DNA of 54,015 bases. It comes from Eubacteriales bacterium. GTDB taxonomy: Bacteria; Bacillota; Clostridia; Lachnospirales; Lachnospiraceae. A model generated the notes under the pieces. That model was given only the letters and a program-made list of their open reading frames with translations. It was not told the origin of the DNA and did not search any database. Of the stretch, positions 42,477 through 51,109 are shown piece by piece. The position numbers and the translations under genes are program-made. The DNA lies in NCBI GenBank assembly GCA_030536575.1, contig JAUNPS010000034.1, positions 1 through 54,015 on the forward strand, in the 5' to 3' direction. Position 1 is the first letter of the stretch. Every line of letters begins with the position of its first letter.

Positions 42477-43421
42477 ATGGAAAATCTGCTGTTCAGTTTT
42501 AATGCAACGCTGCCGATTTTTCTGACCATGGCCCTTGGTATGGTCTTTCGGAAAGTTGGTTTGATGGATGAAGCGTTTGTGGCGAAGATGAATAAATTTG
42601 TGTTTGTGGCGGCATTGCCGGTGCTGCTGTTTCAGGATTTGTCCGGGACGGATTTTTATGAGGCATGGGATACGCGGTTCGTGCTGTTCTGCTTTTTTGC
42701 GACGCTTGCGGGGATTCTGCTGGTGTGGGGATTGTCGTTCTTCCTGAAAGATAAGTCGATCCAGGGAGAATTTATCCAGGCCGGATACCGCAGCAGCGCG
42801 GCGATTTTGGGAATTGCGTTTATTCAGAATATTTATGGGGATTCGGGGATGGCGCCGCTGATGATTATCGGGACGGTGCCGCTTTATAATATCATGGCGG
42901 TGGTCGTGCTCTCGCTGGTGAAGCCGGAGCGTGGAAAATTAAGCGGTGCATTGCTGAAAAAAACGGTGAAGGGGATTCTGACAAACCCGATTATTCTGGG
43001 GATTGCGGCGGGGCTTGTGTGGTCGCTGCTGAAGATTCCACAGCCGGAGATTCTGCAGAAGACTGTGAAAAATGTGGCGGTGCTGGCAACACCGTTAGGG
43101 CTGATGGCAATGGGCGCGTCGTTCGACCCGTCGAAGGTGTCCGGGAAGCTGCGGCCGGCCATCGGGGCGAGCTTCCTGAAGCTGGTGGGGCTGGCAGCGC
43201 TTTTTCTGCCCCTTGCGGTGCGGATGGGATTCCGGGAGGAAAAGCTGGTTGCGATCCTGGTGATGCTGGGGTCGGCGAGTACGGTGAGTTGTTTTATTAT
43301 GGCGAAAAATATGGGACATGAAGGGGTTTTGACGTCGGCGGTGGTGATGATTACAACGCTGTTCAGCGCGGTGACACTGACGGTGTGGCTGTTTTTGCTG
43401 CGGACGCTGGGGCTGATCTGA
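42477..43421 (+). CDS. AEC-family (auxin efflux carrier-like) transporter
   Basis: The 314-aa protein has ten hydrophobic segments in two halves with AEC features: LPIFLTMALGMVFRKVGLMD at the start, MNKFVFVAALPVLLFQDL, and a second half with TPLGLMAMGASFD. It probably carries an organic acid such as malate or a related anion. The ATG at 42477 follows AAAGGAGAAAG. The upstream frame from 42420 crosses the terminator and is rejected. Confidence 0.9.
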   Translation: MENLLFSFNATLPIFLTMALGMVFRKVGLMDEAFVAKMNKFVFVAALPVLLFQDLSGTDFYEAWDTRFVLFCFFATLAGILLVWGLSFFLKDKSIQGEFIQAGYRSSAAILGIAFIQNIYGDSGMAPLMIIGTVPLYNIMAVVVLSLVKPERGKLSGALLKKTVKGILTNPIILGIAAGLVWSLLKIPQPEILQKTVKNVAVLATPLGLMAMGASFDPSKVSGKLRPAIGASFLKLVGLAALFLPLAVRMGFREEKLVAILVMLGSASTVSCFIMAKNMGHEGVLTSAVVMITTLFSAVTLTVWLFLLRTLGLI

Positions 43422-43490
43422 ATGTGCGCGGCGCGGCAGGCGCGTAAAAAGCCATGCGGCACAGGATGTTAGCCAATTTTGACCCTGCCG

Positions 43491-43555
43491 TGTCGAATTC
43501 TGTCGTTTAAAGTGGACAAGTTTTTCTTGCGAAAACCAGCATATCTGACTATAAT
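43491..43555 (+). promoter_or_regulatory. spo0A promoter with 0A-box-like sites
   Basis: TTGCGA (43527-43532) and TATAAT (43550-43555) are 17 bp apart. Just upstream lie TGTCGAA (43491-43497), a perfect 0A-box core, and TGTCGTT (43501-43507), spaced 10 bp, suggesting Spo0A autoregulation. Confidence 0.7.
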
Positions 43556-43650
43556 ACAAGTAGTTTTTGTTCCTGACAGAATTTGGCAAGGGCCCCCGGC
43601 AAAGGATGCAGAGTCAATGACAAATTGCGAAAATATTGGAGGAGAGTTTC

Positions 43651-44448
43651 ATGGAAAAACTGAATATAGCGATTGCGGACGATAATGAAAGGGTCGTCTC
43701 CCTTCTGGAGCACATCGTCAGCCAGGATGAAGAGCTGCAGGTGGTGGGGAAAGCAGGCGACGGCGAGGCGCTGTGCGAGATTATCCGCCAGAAACAGCCG
43801 GATGTGGTGCTGCTGGACATTATCATGCCAAAAGTCGATGGGCTGACTGTGATGGATCGGGTGAATCGGGATAAGAGTATCAAGAAGCACCCGTCCTTCA
43901 TCGTGATCTCCGCCGTAGGACAGGAGAAGATCACCGAGAACGCCTTCGATCTGGGCGCGGATTACTATATCTTAAAGCCTTTTGACAACGAAATGGTGTT
44001 AAGCCGGATCAAACATACGCGGGCTCAGCGGGAGAAGAATTTCACCCAGGTACGAAAGGTAAACGCTTACGAAAGCAAACAGGAATATATGGATCGGAAC
44101 CTGGAAACCGACGTGACGAACATTATCCATGAAATCGGCGTTCCCGCGCATATCAAAGGCTACCAGTACCTGAGAGACTCCATTATCATGTCCGTGCAGG
44201 ACATGGAAATGCTGAATTCCATCACGAAGATTCTGTATCCCACCATTGCGAAAAAGCATCAGACTACGCCTAGCCGGGTTGAGCGCGCCATCCGCCACGC
44301 TATCGAGGTGGCCTGGAGCCGGGGAAAGATGGATACCATCGACGAATTGTTCGGCTACACCGTAAACGGCGGGAAAGGCAAGCCGACGAATTCAGAATTT
44401 ATTGCCCTGATTGCCGATAAAATCAGACTTGAATATAAAAACAGATAA
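43651..44448 (+). CDS. spo0A: Sporulation master regulator Spo0A
   Basis: Spo0A is the phosphorylated response regulator that commits cells to sporulation. The 265-aa protein has the receiver pocket D10-D11, phosphoacceptor Asp56 in VVLLDIIMP, conserved Lys in YYILKPFD and the Spo0A C-terminal DNA-binding domain: [20 protein letters not shown] and [21 protein letters not shown] at 43651 follows GGAGGAGAG. No spoIVB-like gene lies directly upstream, the usual clostridial neighbour; an AEC carrier is there instead. It supports a spore-forming host. Confidence 0.97.
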   Translation: MEKLNIAIADDNERVVSLLEHIVSQDEELQVVGKAGDGEALCEIIRQKQPDVVLLDIIMPKVDGLTVMDRVNRDKSIKKHPSFIVISAVGQEKITENAFDLGADYYILKPFDNEMVLSRIKHTRAQREKNFTQVRKVNAYESKQEYMDRNLETDVTNIIHEIGVPAHIKGYQYLRDSIIMSVQDMEMLNSITKILYPTIAKKHQTTPSRVERAIRHAIEVAWSRGKMDTIDELFGYTVNGGKGKPTNSEFIALIADKIRLEYKNR

Positions 44449-44451
44449 TGC

Positions 44452-44480
44452 TTTTCATTTTCCAGAAAATGCGGTATAAT
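44452..44480 (+). promoter_or_regulatory. Probable glgA promoter
   Basis: TATAAT at 44475-44480 has a weak -35 (TTTTCA at 44452-44457) with a 17-bp spacer, about 73 bp before glgA. Confidence 0.45.
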
Positions 44481-44552
44481 TGTTGTAATGTAACTGTTCG
44501 TAGAATGGGTACGCGTTAAACTATGCTAATGTATCGCAGGAGGAAGAAGGAA

Positions 44553-45995
44553 ATGAAGAAGGTATTATTTGTCGCTTCGGAATGTGTTCCCTTTATCAAA
44601 ACCGGAGGGCTGGCAGATGTCGTGGGTTCCCTGCCGAAGTGTTTTCCGAAAGAAGAGTACGACGTGCGCGTGGTACTTCCGAAGTACATGTGTATGAAAG
44701 AGGAATTCAAGTCCCAGATGCAGTATATCACGCATTTCTATATGGACTTGGGCTGGCGCAGCCAGTATGTGGGGGTTTTAGGACTGGTATACGACGGGAT
44801 CCAGTTTTATTTTGTAGATAACGAGTATTATTTTGCGGGGCCGAAGCCCTATGGAAACATTTATGAAGATATCGAGAAATTTGCCTTTTTCTCGAAGGCC
44901 GCATTGTCGCTGCTGCCGACCGTGGGATTCCAGCCGGATCTCATTCACTGCCATGACTGGCAGACCGGGCTGGTGCCTGTTTTCCTGAAAGCCTGTTTTT
45001 ATACGGATGAGTTTTACAGCCGTATGAAGACCATTATGACCATCCATAACCTGAAGTTCCAGGGTGTCTGGGATCTGAAGACGGTTCAGAATATTACCGG
45101 GCTTCCTTCCTATTATTTTACGCCGGATAAGCTGGAAGCTTATGGGGACGCGAATTACTTAAAGGGCGGGCTGGTCTATGCGGATGCGATTACGACCGTG
45201 AGCGATACCTATGCGGAGGAGATTAAGACGCCGTTCTATGGGGAACACCTGGACGGCCTGATGAATGCCAGGGCGAACAGCCTGCGCGGCATTGTAAACG
45301 GAATCGATTATGACGAATACAATCCGGAGACTGATCCCTTCCTTGCGAAGAACTACAGTGCGAAGAATTTCCGGAAAGAAAAAGTGAAGAATAAACGGGC
45401 GCTTCAGGAAGAGCTTGGCCTGGAACAGGACGACAAGAAGTTCCTGGTCGGGATTGTATCCCGTCTGACAGACCAGAAAGGGTTCGACCTGATTGCCTAC
45501 ATGATGGATGAAATGTGCCAGCAGGACATGCAGTTTGTGGTTCTTGGCACCGGCGAAGAGAAGTACGAGAATATGTTCCGTCATTTTGCGTGGAAGTATT
45601 CCGGAAAGGTGTCGGCGAATATTTTCTATTCGGAGGCGCTGTCTCATAAGATTTATGCGTCCTGCGACGCGTTCCTGATGCCGTCGCTGTTTGAACCGTG
45701 CGGGCTGAGCCAGCTGATGAGCCTGCGGTATGGGACGCTGCCGATTGTGCGGGAGACCGGAGGGCTGAAGGATACGGTGATTCCTTATAATGAGTATGAG
45801 GGCACTGGGACGGGCTTCAGTTTTGCGAACTATAACGCGCATGAGATGTTTAACACACTGAAATATGCGGAGTACATCTATTATCAGAAGAAGCGGGAGT
45901 GGAATAAGATGGTTGACCGGGCGATGGCGGCGGACTTTTCCTGGACGGCTTCGGCGAAGAAGTATGCGGAGATGTACGACTGGATGATCGGATAA
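44553..45995 (+). CDS. glgA: Glycogen synthase (ADP-glucose type)
   Basis: GlgA extends alpha-1,4-glucan from ADP-glucose to store glycogen. The 480-aa GT5 enzyme has the N-terminal KTGGLADV motif (Lys16), HCHDWQTGLVP, TIHNLKFQG, the C-terminal SRLTDQKGFD and the STGGL-like RETGGLKDTV block after FEPCGLSQL. ATG at 44553 has AGGAGG upstream; the longer frame adds an arginine-rich leader without support. In many clostridia granulose stores accompany sporulation, so adjacency to spo0A is notable, though the genes have separate promoters. Confidence 0.96.
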   Translation: MKKVLFVASECVPFIKTGGLADVVGSLPKCFPKEEYDVRVVLPKYMCMKEEFKSQMQYITHFYMDLGWRSQYVGVLGLVYDGIQFYFVDNEYYFAGPKPYGNIYEDIEKFAFFSKAALSLLPTVGFQPDLIHCHDWQTGLVPVFLKACFYTDEFYSRMKTIMTIHNLKFQGVWDLKTVQNITGLPSYYFTPDKLEAYGDANYLKGGLVYADAITTVSDTYAEEIKTPFYGEHLDGLMNARANSLRGIVNGIDYDEYNPETDPFLAKNYSAKNFRKEKVKNKRALQEELGLEQDDKKFLVGIVSRLTDQKGFDLIAYMMDEMCQQDMQFVVLGTGEEKYENMFRHFAWKYSGKVSANIFYSEALSHKIYASCDAFLMPSLFEPCGLSQLMSLRYGTLPIVRETGGLKDTVIPYNEYEGTGTGFSFANYNAHEMFNTLKYAEYIYYQKKREWNKMVDRAMAADFSWTASAKKYAEMYDWMIG

Positions 45996-46015
45996 AGAAG
46001 AGCGAAAAGAGGGGG

Positions 46016-46044
46016 CGGCATAGCGAAAGCTATGCCGTTTCTTT
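46016..46044 (+). terminator. Intrinsic terminator after glgA
   Basis: CGGCATAGC and GCTATGCCG form a perfect stem closed by a GAAA tetraloop, followed by TTTCTTT. Confidence 0.88.
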
Positions 46045-46137
46045 ATGGAGAAAACAGAAAATATTCATCTGGCGTCCGAAAACACGCACGCGGATACGGA
46101 TGGCAGGAAGGTGCGGAAACTACAAAAAGGTGCATAC

Positions 46138-46165
46138 TTGCAGAAAAAGCAGGAATTTGTATAAT
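46138..46165 (+). promoter_or_regulatory. Promoter of the glucanase-fold gene
   Basis: TTGCAG (46138-46143) and TATAAT (46160-46165) are 16 bp apart, 29 bp before the start codon. Confidence 0.65.
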
Positions 46166-46194
46166 GGAAACATAAAAAACAGGGAGGATATCAT

Positions 46195-46818
46195 ATGGAA
46201 CATCAGATTGAAATAAAACAGATGAATTTCAAGGCGGTACATACGCTGGCTGAGGATGCGGTTCTGGAAGGAAATGCGGTATTGCGGGTGGTGAAAAAGG
46301 AGAAAAGAGAACTTTTTGATGAAAACACCTATGCGAAAGTGGAAGGGATAGCGTTCCATAATGGGATCATCGAGGTAAAGCTGTTAAGCCGTTTGCTGCC
46401 GGATGCGCCGGATTTTGCGAGAGGCTTTGTGGGGATTGTGTACCGGGTGAAGGAAGACGACTCGGAGTTTGAAGGTTTTTATTTGAGGCCGACGAATGGC
46501 CGGATGTGCACCGACCCGGTCAGAAAGGCCCATGGGTGTCAGTATTTTTCTTATCCCGGTTATACGTTCAGCTATTTTCGGGAGTATGGGATTACAAAGT
46601 ATGAGGCGCAGGCGGATGTGGATTTGAATGAATGGATGAATTTAAAAGCGGTGATTCAGGACGCGCGTGCGGAGTTTTATTTGAATGGAAATCCGGAGCC
46701 GGTTTTGGTGGTGGAGGAGCAGAAGCATGGGATTGGAGAAAAGGGAGGGGTGGGGATTTTTGTGGATATTGGGACGGAGGCCTTTGTTTCGGAAATGAAA
46801 GTGACCTGTACGGATTAG
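46195..46818 (+). CDS. Concanavalin A-like lectin/glucanase-fold protein
   Basis: The 207-aa cytoplasmic protein has a beta-sandwich pattern similar to LamG/DUF1080-type domains: FHNGIIEVKLLSRL, GFVGIVYRVKEDDSEFEGFY, LRPTNGR, WMNLKAVIQDARAEFYLNG and the end GGVGIFVDIGTEAFVSEMKV. It may bind or process a glycan; no catalytic residue can be assigned. GGAGG lies six bases before the ATG. No signal peptide is visible. Confidence 0.7.
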   Translation: MEHQIEIKQMNFKAVHTLAEDAVLEGNAVLRVVKKEKRELFDENTYAKVEGIAFHNGIIEVKLLSRLLPDAPDFARGFVGIVYRVKEDDSEFEGFYLRPTNGRMCTDPVRKAHGCQYFSYPGYTFSYFREYGITKYEAQADVDLNEWMNLKAVIQDARAEFYLNGNPEPVLVVEEQKHGIGEKGGVGIFVDIGTEAFVSEMKVTCTD

Positions 46819-46997
46819 ATGAAACGGAAAAACGAATTTTACCGGAAAAAAGAAAATAATCCTGTTAAAATCTTTCGAATCCCAGGATAAAATAGAGAAA
46901 ACAGGAAACCGTTCCGGACAGGCCGTCCGCTTGCGGATGCGGCCCCAAGGACAGGAGTTGGGCGTGAGCCGGTTCAGAAGAATCACGGAGGTTCAGG

Positions 46998-49900
46998 ATG
47001 AAGGTATTGATCATGGAGGATGAGGTACAAACCAGAGAAGGCCTGCAGACAGGCATCCCCTGGGACAAATACGGAATTTCCGAAGTTTACACGGCCGTCA
47101 ACGGCGAAAAAGGCTTCGAACTGGCCAAAAAGATCCGTCCGGATATCATCCTCACCGACATCCGCATGCCGCGCATGGACGGCATCGCGGACATTACAGA
47201 CCTGGAGGAAATGGATTCGTATAATCTGGGCTTTGGTTCAAAGGCCATGGTCTATACGCTGCTGGAAGCGCTGAACACGGCCAACAACCAGAATGAGGAC
47301 TTTAAGCTGGCAGCGGATGATGAGGACTTTGACGGGTTCATTATCGACATTACGGTGACGGCTCATTGGCCGCCGGTGCTGAACACGGTAGACCCCAACG
47401 ATGACGCGCAGCAGCAGCAGGCGAGCACCACGATCCAGGCCCTGGAAGTGTCCGACCTGTTTGAAATGGATGAAAACGGGAATCCGACGGCGGTAAAATC
47501 CGGTGAGAAGCTGACGCTGGAGCTTCCGGCTCAGAGATTATACAGTCAGGGAGCGGCGGCGCCCTTCTATTTCGCGGATAAGCTGGTGAGCGTTTCCATC
47601 GGAAAGGTGGAGGAGGTTTCGGAAGAACAGACGGATTTTTCGGGCAATGTGACGACGGTTACGAAGTACAATGGCATTTACAAATCCTTTGACAGCCTGG
47701 AGTGGGAGCAGGGAGAGGCCATTGCCAGCGCGGGCGTGCCCGGATTTGCCTACACTTCCAAGGACAGCGATGAAACCGTGTCCGTGACCGGACAAGACGT
47801 GATTCTGATCGATGGAAACTGGGGCAAGCGCTACCTGTCCGGGAACCTGGCGCTGGAAGCGGTGGAAGTCGAGGAGACGAATCCATGGCAGGGAACCTAC
47901 ATGGCTACGTATACCTATGTAGTCCCGGCGGAGGGCCTGACTGTTGGAAAGGATGCGGACGGGGACGGCATTGCAGAGGAAACGCTGGATACGGAGACGG
48001 TTCAAAACCTGTTTAACGCCAGTGCGAACGGCGGGATTCTGGAGGGACTGGATGCGGATTACCACCTGATGAAGGATGGGGAAACCGTGGAAATCCTGAC
48101 AAAAGGGACGATCATTTATCCGATCTGTGACCTGGAAGCCAATTGGGGCAAGGAAGTGCAGGAAGGCGACGAGGACTATGAAAACTACATCGGCGTGGAC
48201 GGCAAGAATGTCTTTGCGGAGCGGGAAAATGACGTCCAATATGAATACTCCGTAAATGTGGAGGATGTGCTGGCTTATTGCATGGGACAGCTTGGCATGG
48301 ATTACACGGCGGAGGCGGCGTTAGAAAATGCAGAGGCTGTAGCAGAGCTGCTTTCGGAGGTTTCGCTGCTTCCGGTTTACCGGCAGGGTTCCGGGCAGAT
48401 TCAGTCCGGCGGCAGTAAGATCGTGATGTATCCAACGTATTTTGCATTGGATTATTTCAATGAGGAGGGCGCGGACGCGCTGATGGATTACTGGGAGAAT
48501 TATATTCTTAATGTTTCCGACGAGCGCATTGCAGGCGGTAAGACGATGCAGGAACTGATGGCGGAAAATGCAGCGATTACGGGCGTTTCCGCATTGTTTG
48601 AAGATTCCATTGAGGCAAGCTATACGACGACTGCGTTTACGGACGGATTTGTGGAGGAAGCGAATGAAATCCTGGGTTATGACGTGGCGAAGTATGTGCC
48701 TGCAATGCTGGGTGATATCAGTTTTGTATCCGAGGAAGACCCGGAAGCGGAATACTATTTCACGGAAGACTATAACCTGGTTATGGGAACGCTTTACGAG
48801 GACAATCACGCGAGCAGGCTGGTGGAATGGGCGAAGGAAACCATTGGTTACAATTACCGGTGCCAGGCTTATGTGCTGGCAGGGCTGGATGTGGTGAACG
48901 CGGCGTTGACCATTGGCATTCCGGAAGCGGACAATGCGGGTTCCGGCGATGGTATCCGGAATCTGGCAACGGCGACTTCGCTGAAGAATGATTCCTTTGA
49001 CGGGAAAGAGATTTTGTCGAATGAGGCGCTGACGTTTGGAACGAATATTCAGTCGCAGACGGTATTGAGTTATGTGATCAGCCGTTTGAATTCGGATGCG
49101 GACGACGGTATTACGCGAATTGTGCTCCATGGTTCTCCGGCAAAACGGGCCTACAGCGGTTATGCGTCGGCGTGGCCGGGACTTGACTGGGGATTCGCCG
49201 GGTATGGACAGCGGCAGACCTGGTGGGATGACTATTCGGAGGTATTTACGGATTATGTCAGCACGATTCAGGCATTGCTCCAGAATGGGGATTCCAGAAA
49301 TGATTTTGCGGTATTGACGGATAAGTCTCAGAGTTTTTCGCTGTCGAAGGGGGATTCTTTCTTCCGGCTGATGAATGAAGGATATAACTACAATGTATTG
49401 ACCGAAGATACCATTGCCAGAGGTAATCTCGCGCTGACGACGGATGCATACGGCGATCTGATCCTGGCGGACGCGCAGAGTCTGGAGGACGGCAATGATA
49501 TCGGCGCAAGCTATAAAGCGCTGATCCTGAATGATGTGACCTGCATCAGCATGGAAGCGGTGGCGTATATCCAGGAATGGGCTTCGAAAGGCTTCCCGGT
49601 CTTCATCCTGAATTCGGAAGAAAATGTAGAATATCGGGAATATGGCACCGGGCTTGGCGGAGATGAGAGCGCGCAGGTGAATGAGATCCTGCAGGGACTG
49701 GCAGCAGAGTATGACAATGTATATGATCTGGCCGGGTTAGTGGAAGCGTTCGATATCGAGACGACCCGCAGCACCTACCGGGTGAATCATGAGTTTGCAA
49801 CGAATCTGACGACCTGGAGTTCGGAAGTGCAGGAAGCGATCATTGAGGTGATGGAAGCGAATTACCTGAGCATGGGAACGTATATCCGATATGACGCGGG

Positions 49901-50957
49901 ATATGTGTATAACTGCTATGATATGGAAGCTTACGGCGGTACGGCGGCGTCCTTCTGGGAGACGGCTTCGGAAGTGGATACCGGAGACCTGGTGAAGGGG
50001 CTGCACAGTACGGTGAAATATGATTCGGAGACCGGAAGTTATTATTATTTCCTGTTTAACGATACCGGAGAAGGTGCGTCGAATCAGATGCCGGGAATCG
50101 ATGTGGGTGTGGATATTACGACGGAAGTGGTGCTGACGGGTTCGACTCCGTATGCCTATGAGATTGATCCGTACAATGGAACTGTGGAGCCGCTGGCGAA
50201 TTATACGGCGGAGCAGATCGGGGAAGACCTGTACAAGATTACTTGTGATGTGACGGTGCTGCGCAATGATACGGCGATTCTGGCGGTGAAAGGCGTGGAT
50301 GACGATTCCGAGGGCTTCCCGGAGATGACGGAGATTGAGACCTATTCCGGGACGGAGACGAAGGCGGAGATCGCGGTCGAAGACTGGAGCCTGGACCTTC
50401 AGATGTATTCCCCGGCTTATGAAGCGGAGTATCAGGCATGGAAGGCTGAACAGGCTGAAGATGCGGACAACAGTGTGACGGAATTCCTGAACCAGCATAA
50501 GGATGTGGATCCGACGGAGAGTGCGAAGACGACGATTTCGGTGACGGATCAGGTGCTGGGGAACTGGAAGGAGTTTGATTGGGAGACGCTGGATGGGGAA
50601 TATCAGATTCAGGAGCTTTACGGATCGGTTGCGAAGGAAAGTCTGGCGGATGCGGTAATTGGAAATGGGATTTATACGGCGACGGTGACATTGGATGCGG
50701 AGCAGATCGGGGATTTCAATACGCTGACGATTGAGCACTATGTGGATATGGTTTCGGCGGTGTATGTGAATGGGACGAGGTATAATCCGAATCAGATTAC
50801 GAGCCAGGTGGAAGTCGCGGCGGAGGATTTGGTTGCGGGTGAGAATGAGATTGTTGTGGTGATTTCCAGTGCGAATCTTGGGAAGAATTCCAGTGGGAAT
50901 GCGTATGATACGGGATTGAAAGGGGTGACGTTTGTTTCTGAAGCGAAGGTGAAATAA
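46998..50957 (+). CDS. Chimera: response-regulator receiver fused to GH106-like glycosidase
   Basis: Residues 1-63 are the first two thirds of a YesN/AraC-type receiver (MEDEVQTREGL, phosphoacceptor Asp54 in ILTDIRMPRMDGI). At about 47187 the frame continues into a large enzyme without its own start or signal peptide. Residues about 64-1319 show secreted-protein character and GH106-like rhamnosidase blocks, such as KEILSNEALTFGTNIQSQTV, LHGSPAKRAYSGYASAWPG and a C-terminal sugar-binding beta-sandwich (IEHYVDMVSAVYVNG). The receiver lacks its last helices and the enzyme its N-terminus, so an in-frame deletion fusion or an assembly join is likely. GGAGG precedes the ATG. Confidence 0.75.
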   Translation: MKVLIMEDEVQTREGLQTGIPWDKYGISEVYTAVNGEKGFELAKKIRPDIILTDIRMPRMDGIADITDLEEMDSYNLGFGSKAMVYTLLEALNTANNQNEDFKLAADDEDFDGFIIDITVTAHWPPVLNTVDPNDDAQQQQASTTIQALEVSDLFEMDENGNPTAVKSGEKLTLELPAQRLYSQGAAAPFYFADKLVSVSIGKVEEVSEEQTDFSGNVTTVTKYNGIYKSFDSLEWEQGEAIASAGVPGFAYTSKDSDETVSVTGQDVILIDGNWGKRYLSGNLALEAVEVEETNPWQGTYMATYTYVVPAEGLTVGKDADGDGIAEETLDTETVQNLFNASANGGILEGLDADYHLMKDGETVEILTKGTIIYPICDLEANWGKEVQEGDEDYENYIGVDGKNVFAERENDVQYEYSVNVEDVLAYCMGQLGMDYTAEAALENAEAVAELLSEVSLLPVYRQGSGQIQSGGSKIVMYPTYFALDYFNEEGADALMDYWENYILNVSDERIAGGKTMQELMAENAAITGVSALFEDSIEASYTTTAFTDGFVEEANEILGYDVAKYVPAMLGDISFVSEEDPEAEYYFTEDYNLVMGTLYEDNHASRLVEWAKETIGYNYRCQAYVLAGLDVVNAALTIGIPEADNAGSGDGIRNLATATSLKNDSFDGKEILSNEALTFGTNIQSQTVLSYVISRLNSDADDGITRIVLHGSPAKRAYSGYASAWPGLDWGFAGYGQRQTWWDDYSEVFTDYVSTIQALLQNGDSRNDFAVLTDKSQSFSLSKGDSFFRLMNEGYNYNVLTEDTIARGNLALTTDAYGDLILADAQSLEDGNDIGASYKALILNDVTCISMEAVAYIQEWASKGFPVFILNSEENVEYREYGTGLGGDESAQVNEILQGLAAEYDNVYDLAGLVEAFDIETTRSTYRVNHEFATNLTTWSSEVQEAIIEVMEANYLSMGTYIRYDAGYVYNCYDMEAYGGTAASFWETASEVDTGDLVKGLHSTVKYDSETGSYYYFLFNDTGEGASNQMPGIDVGVDITTEVVLTGSTPYAYEIDPYNGTVEPLANYTAEQIGEDLYKITCDVTVLRNDTAILAVKGVDDDSEGFPEMTEIETYSGTETKAEIAVEDWSLDLQMYSPAYEAEYQAWKAEQAEDADNSVTEFLNQHKDVDPTESAKTTISVTDQVLGNWKEFDWETLDGEYQIQELYGSVAKESLADAVIGNGIYTATVTLDAEQIGDFNTLTIEHYVDMVSAVYVNGTRYNPNQITSQVEVAAEDLVAGENEIVVVISSANLGKNSSGNAYDTGLKGVTFVSEAKVK

Positions 50958-50966
50958 AAGGAAGAT

Positions 50967-50996
50967 GGGCTGGCCGGGAGGCTGGCCCTTTCGTTT
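50967..50996 (+). terminator. Intrinsic terminator after the chimeric gene
   Basis: GGGCTGGCC and GGCTGGCCC pair with two wobbles around GGGA, followed by TTTCGTTT. Confidence 0.8.
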
Positions 50997-51109
50997 GTGC
51001 GCATAGTGAGGCAGAGAGATTTGGCAAATGGTGTGGCTTTTGTGTGGGAAAAGGAGGGAATCTATGGTAGAATAACAGAAGATGATAAGAAGAAAGCAGG
51101 GGGCGGGGT

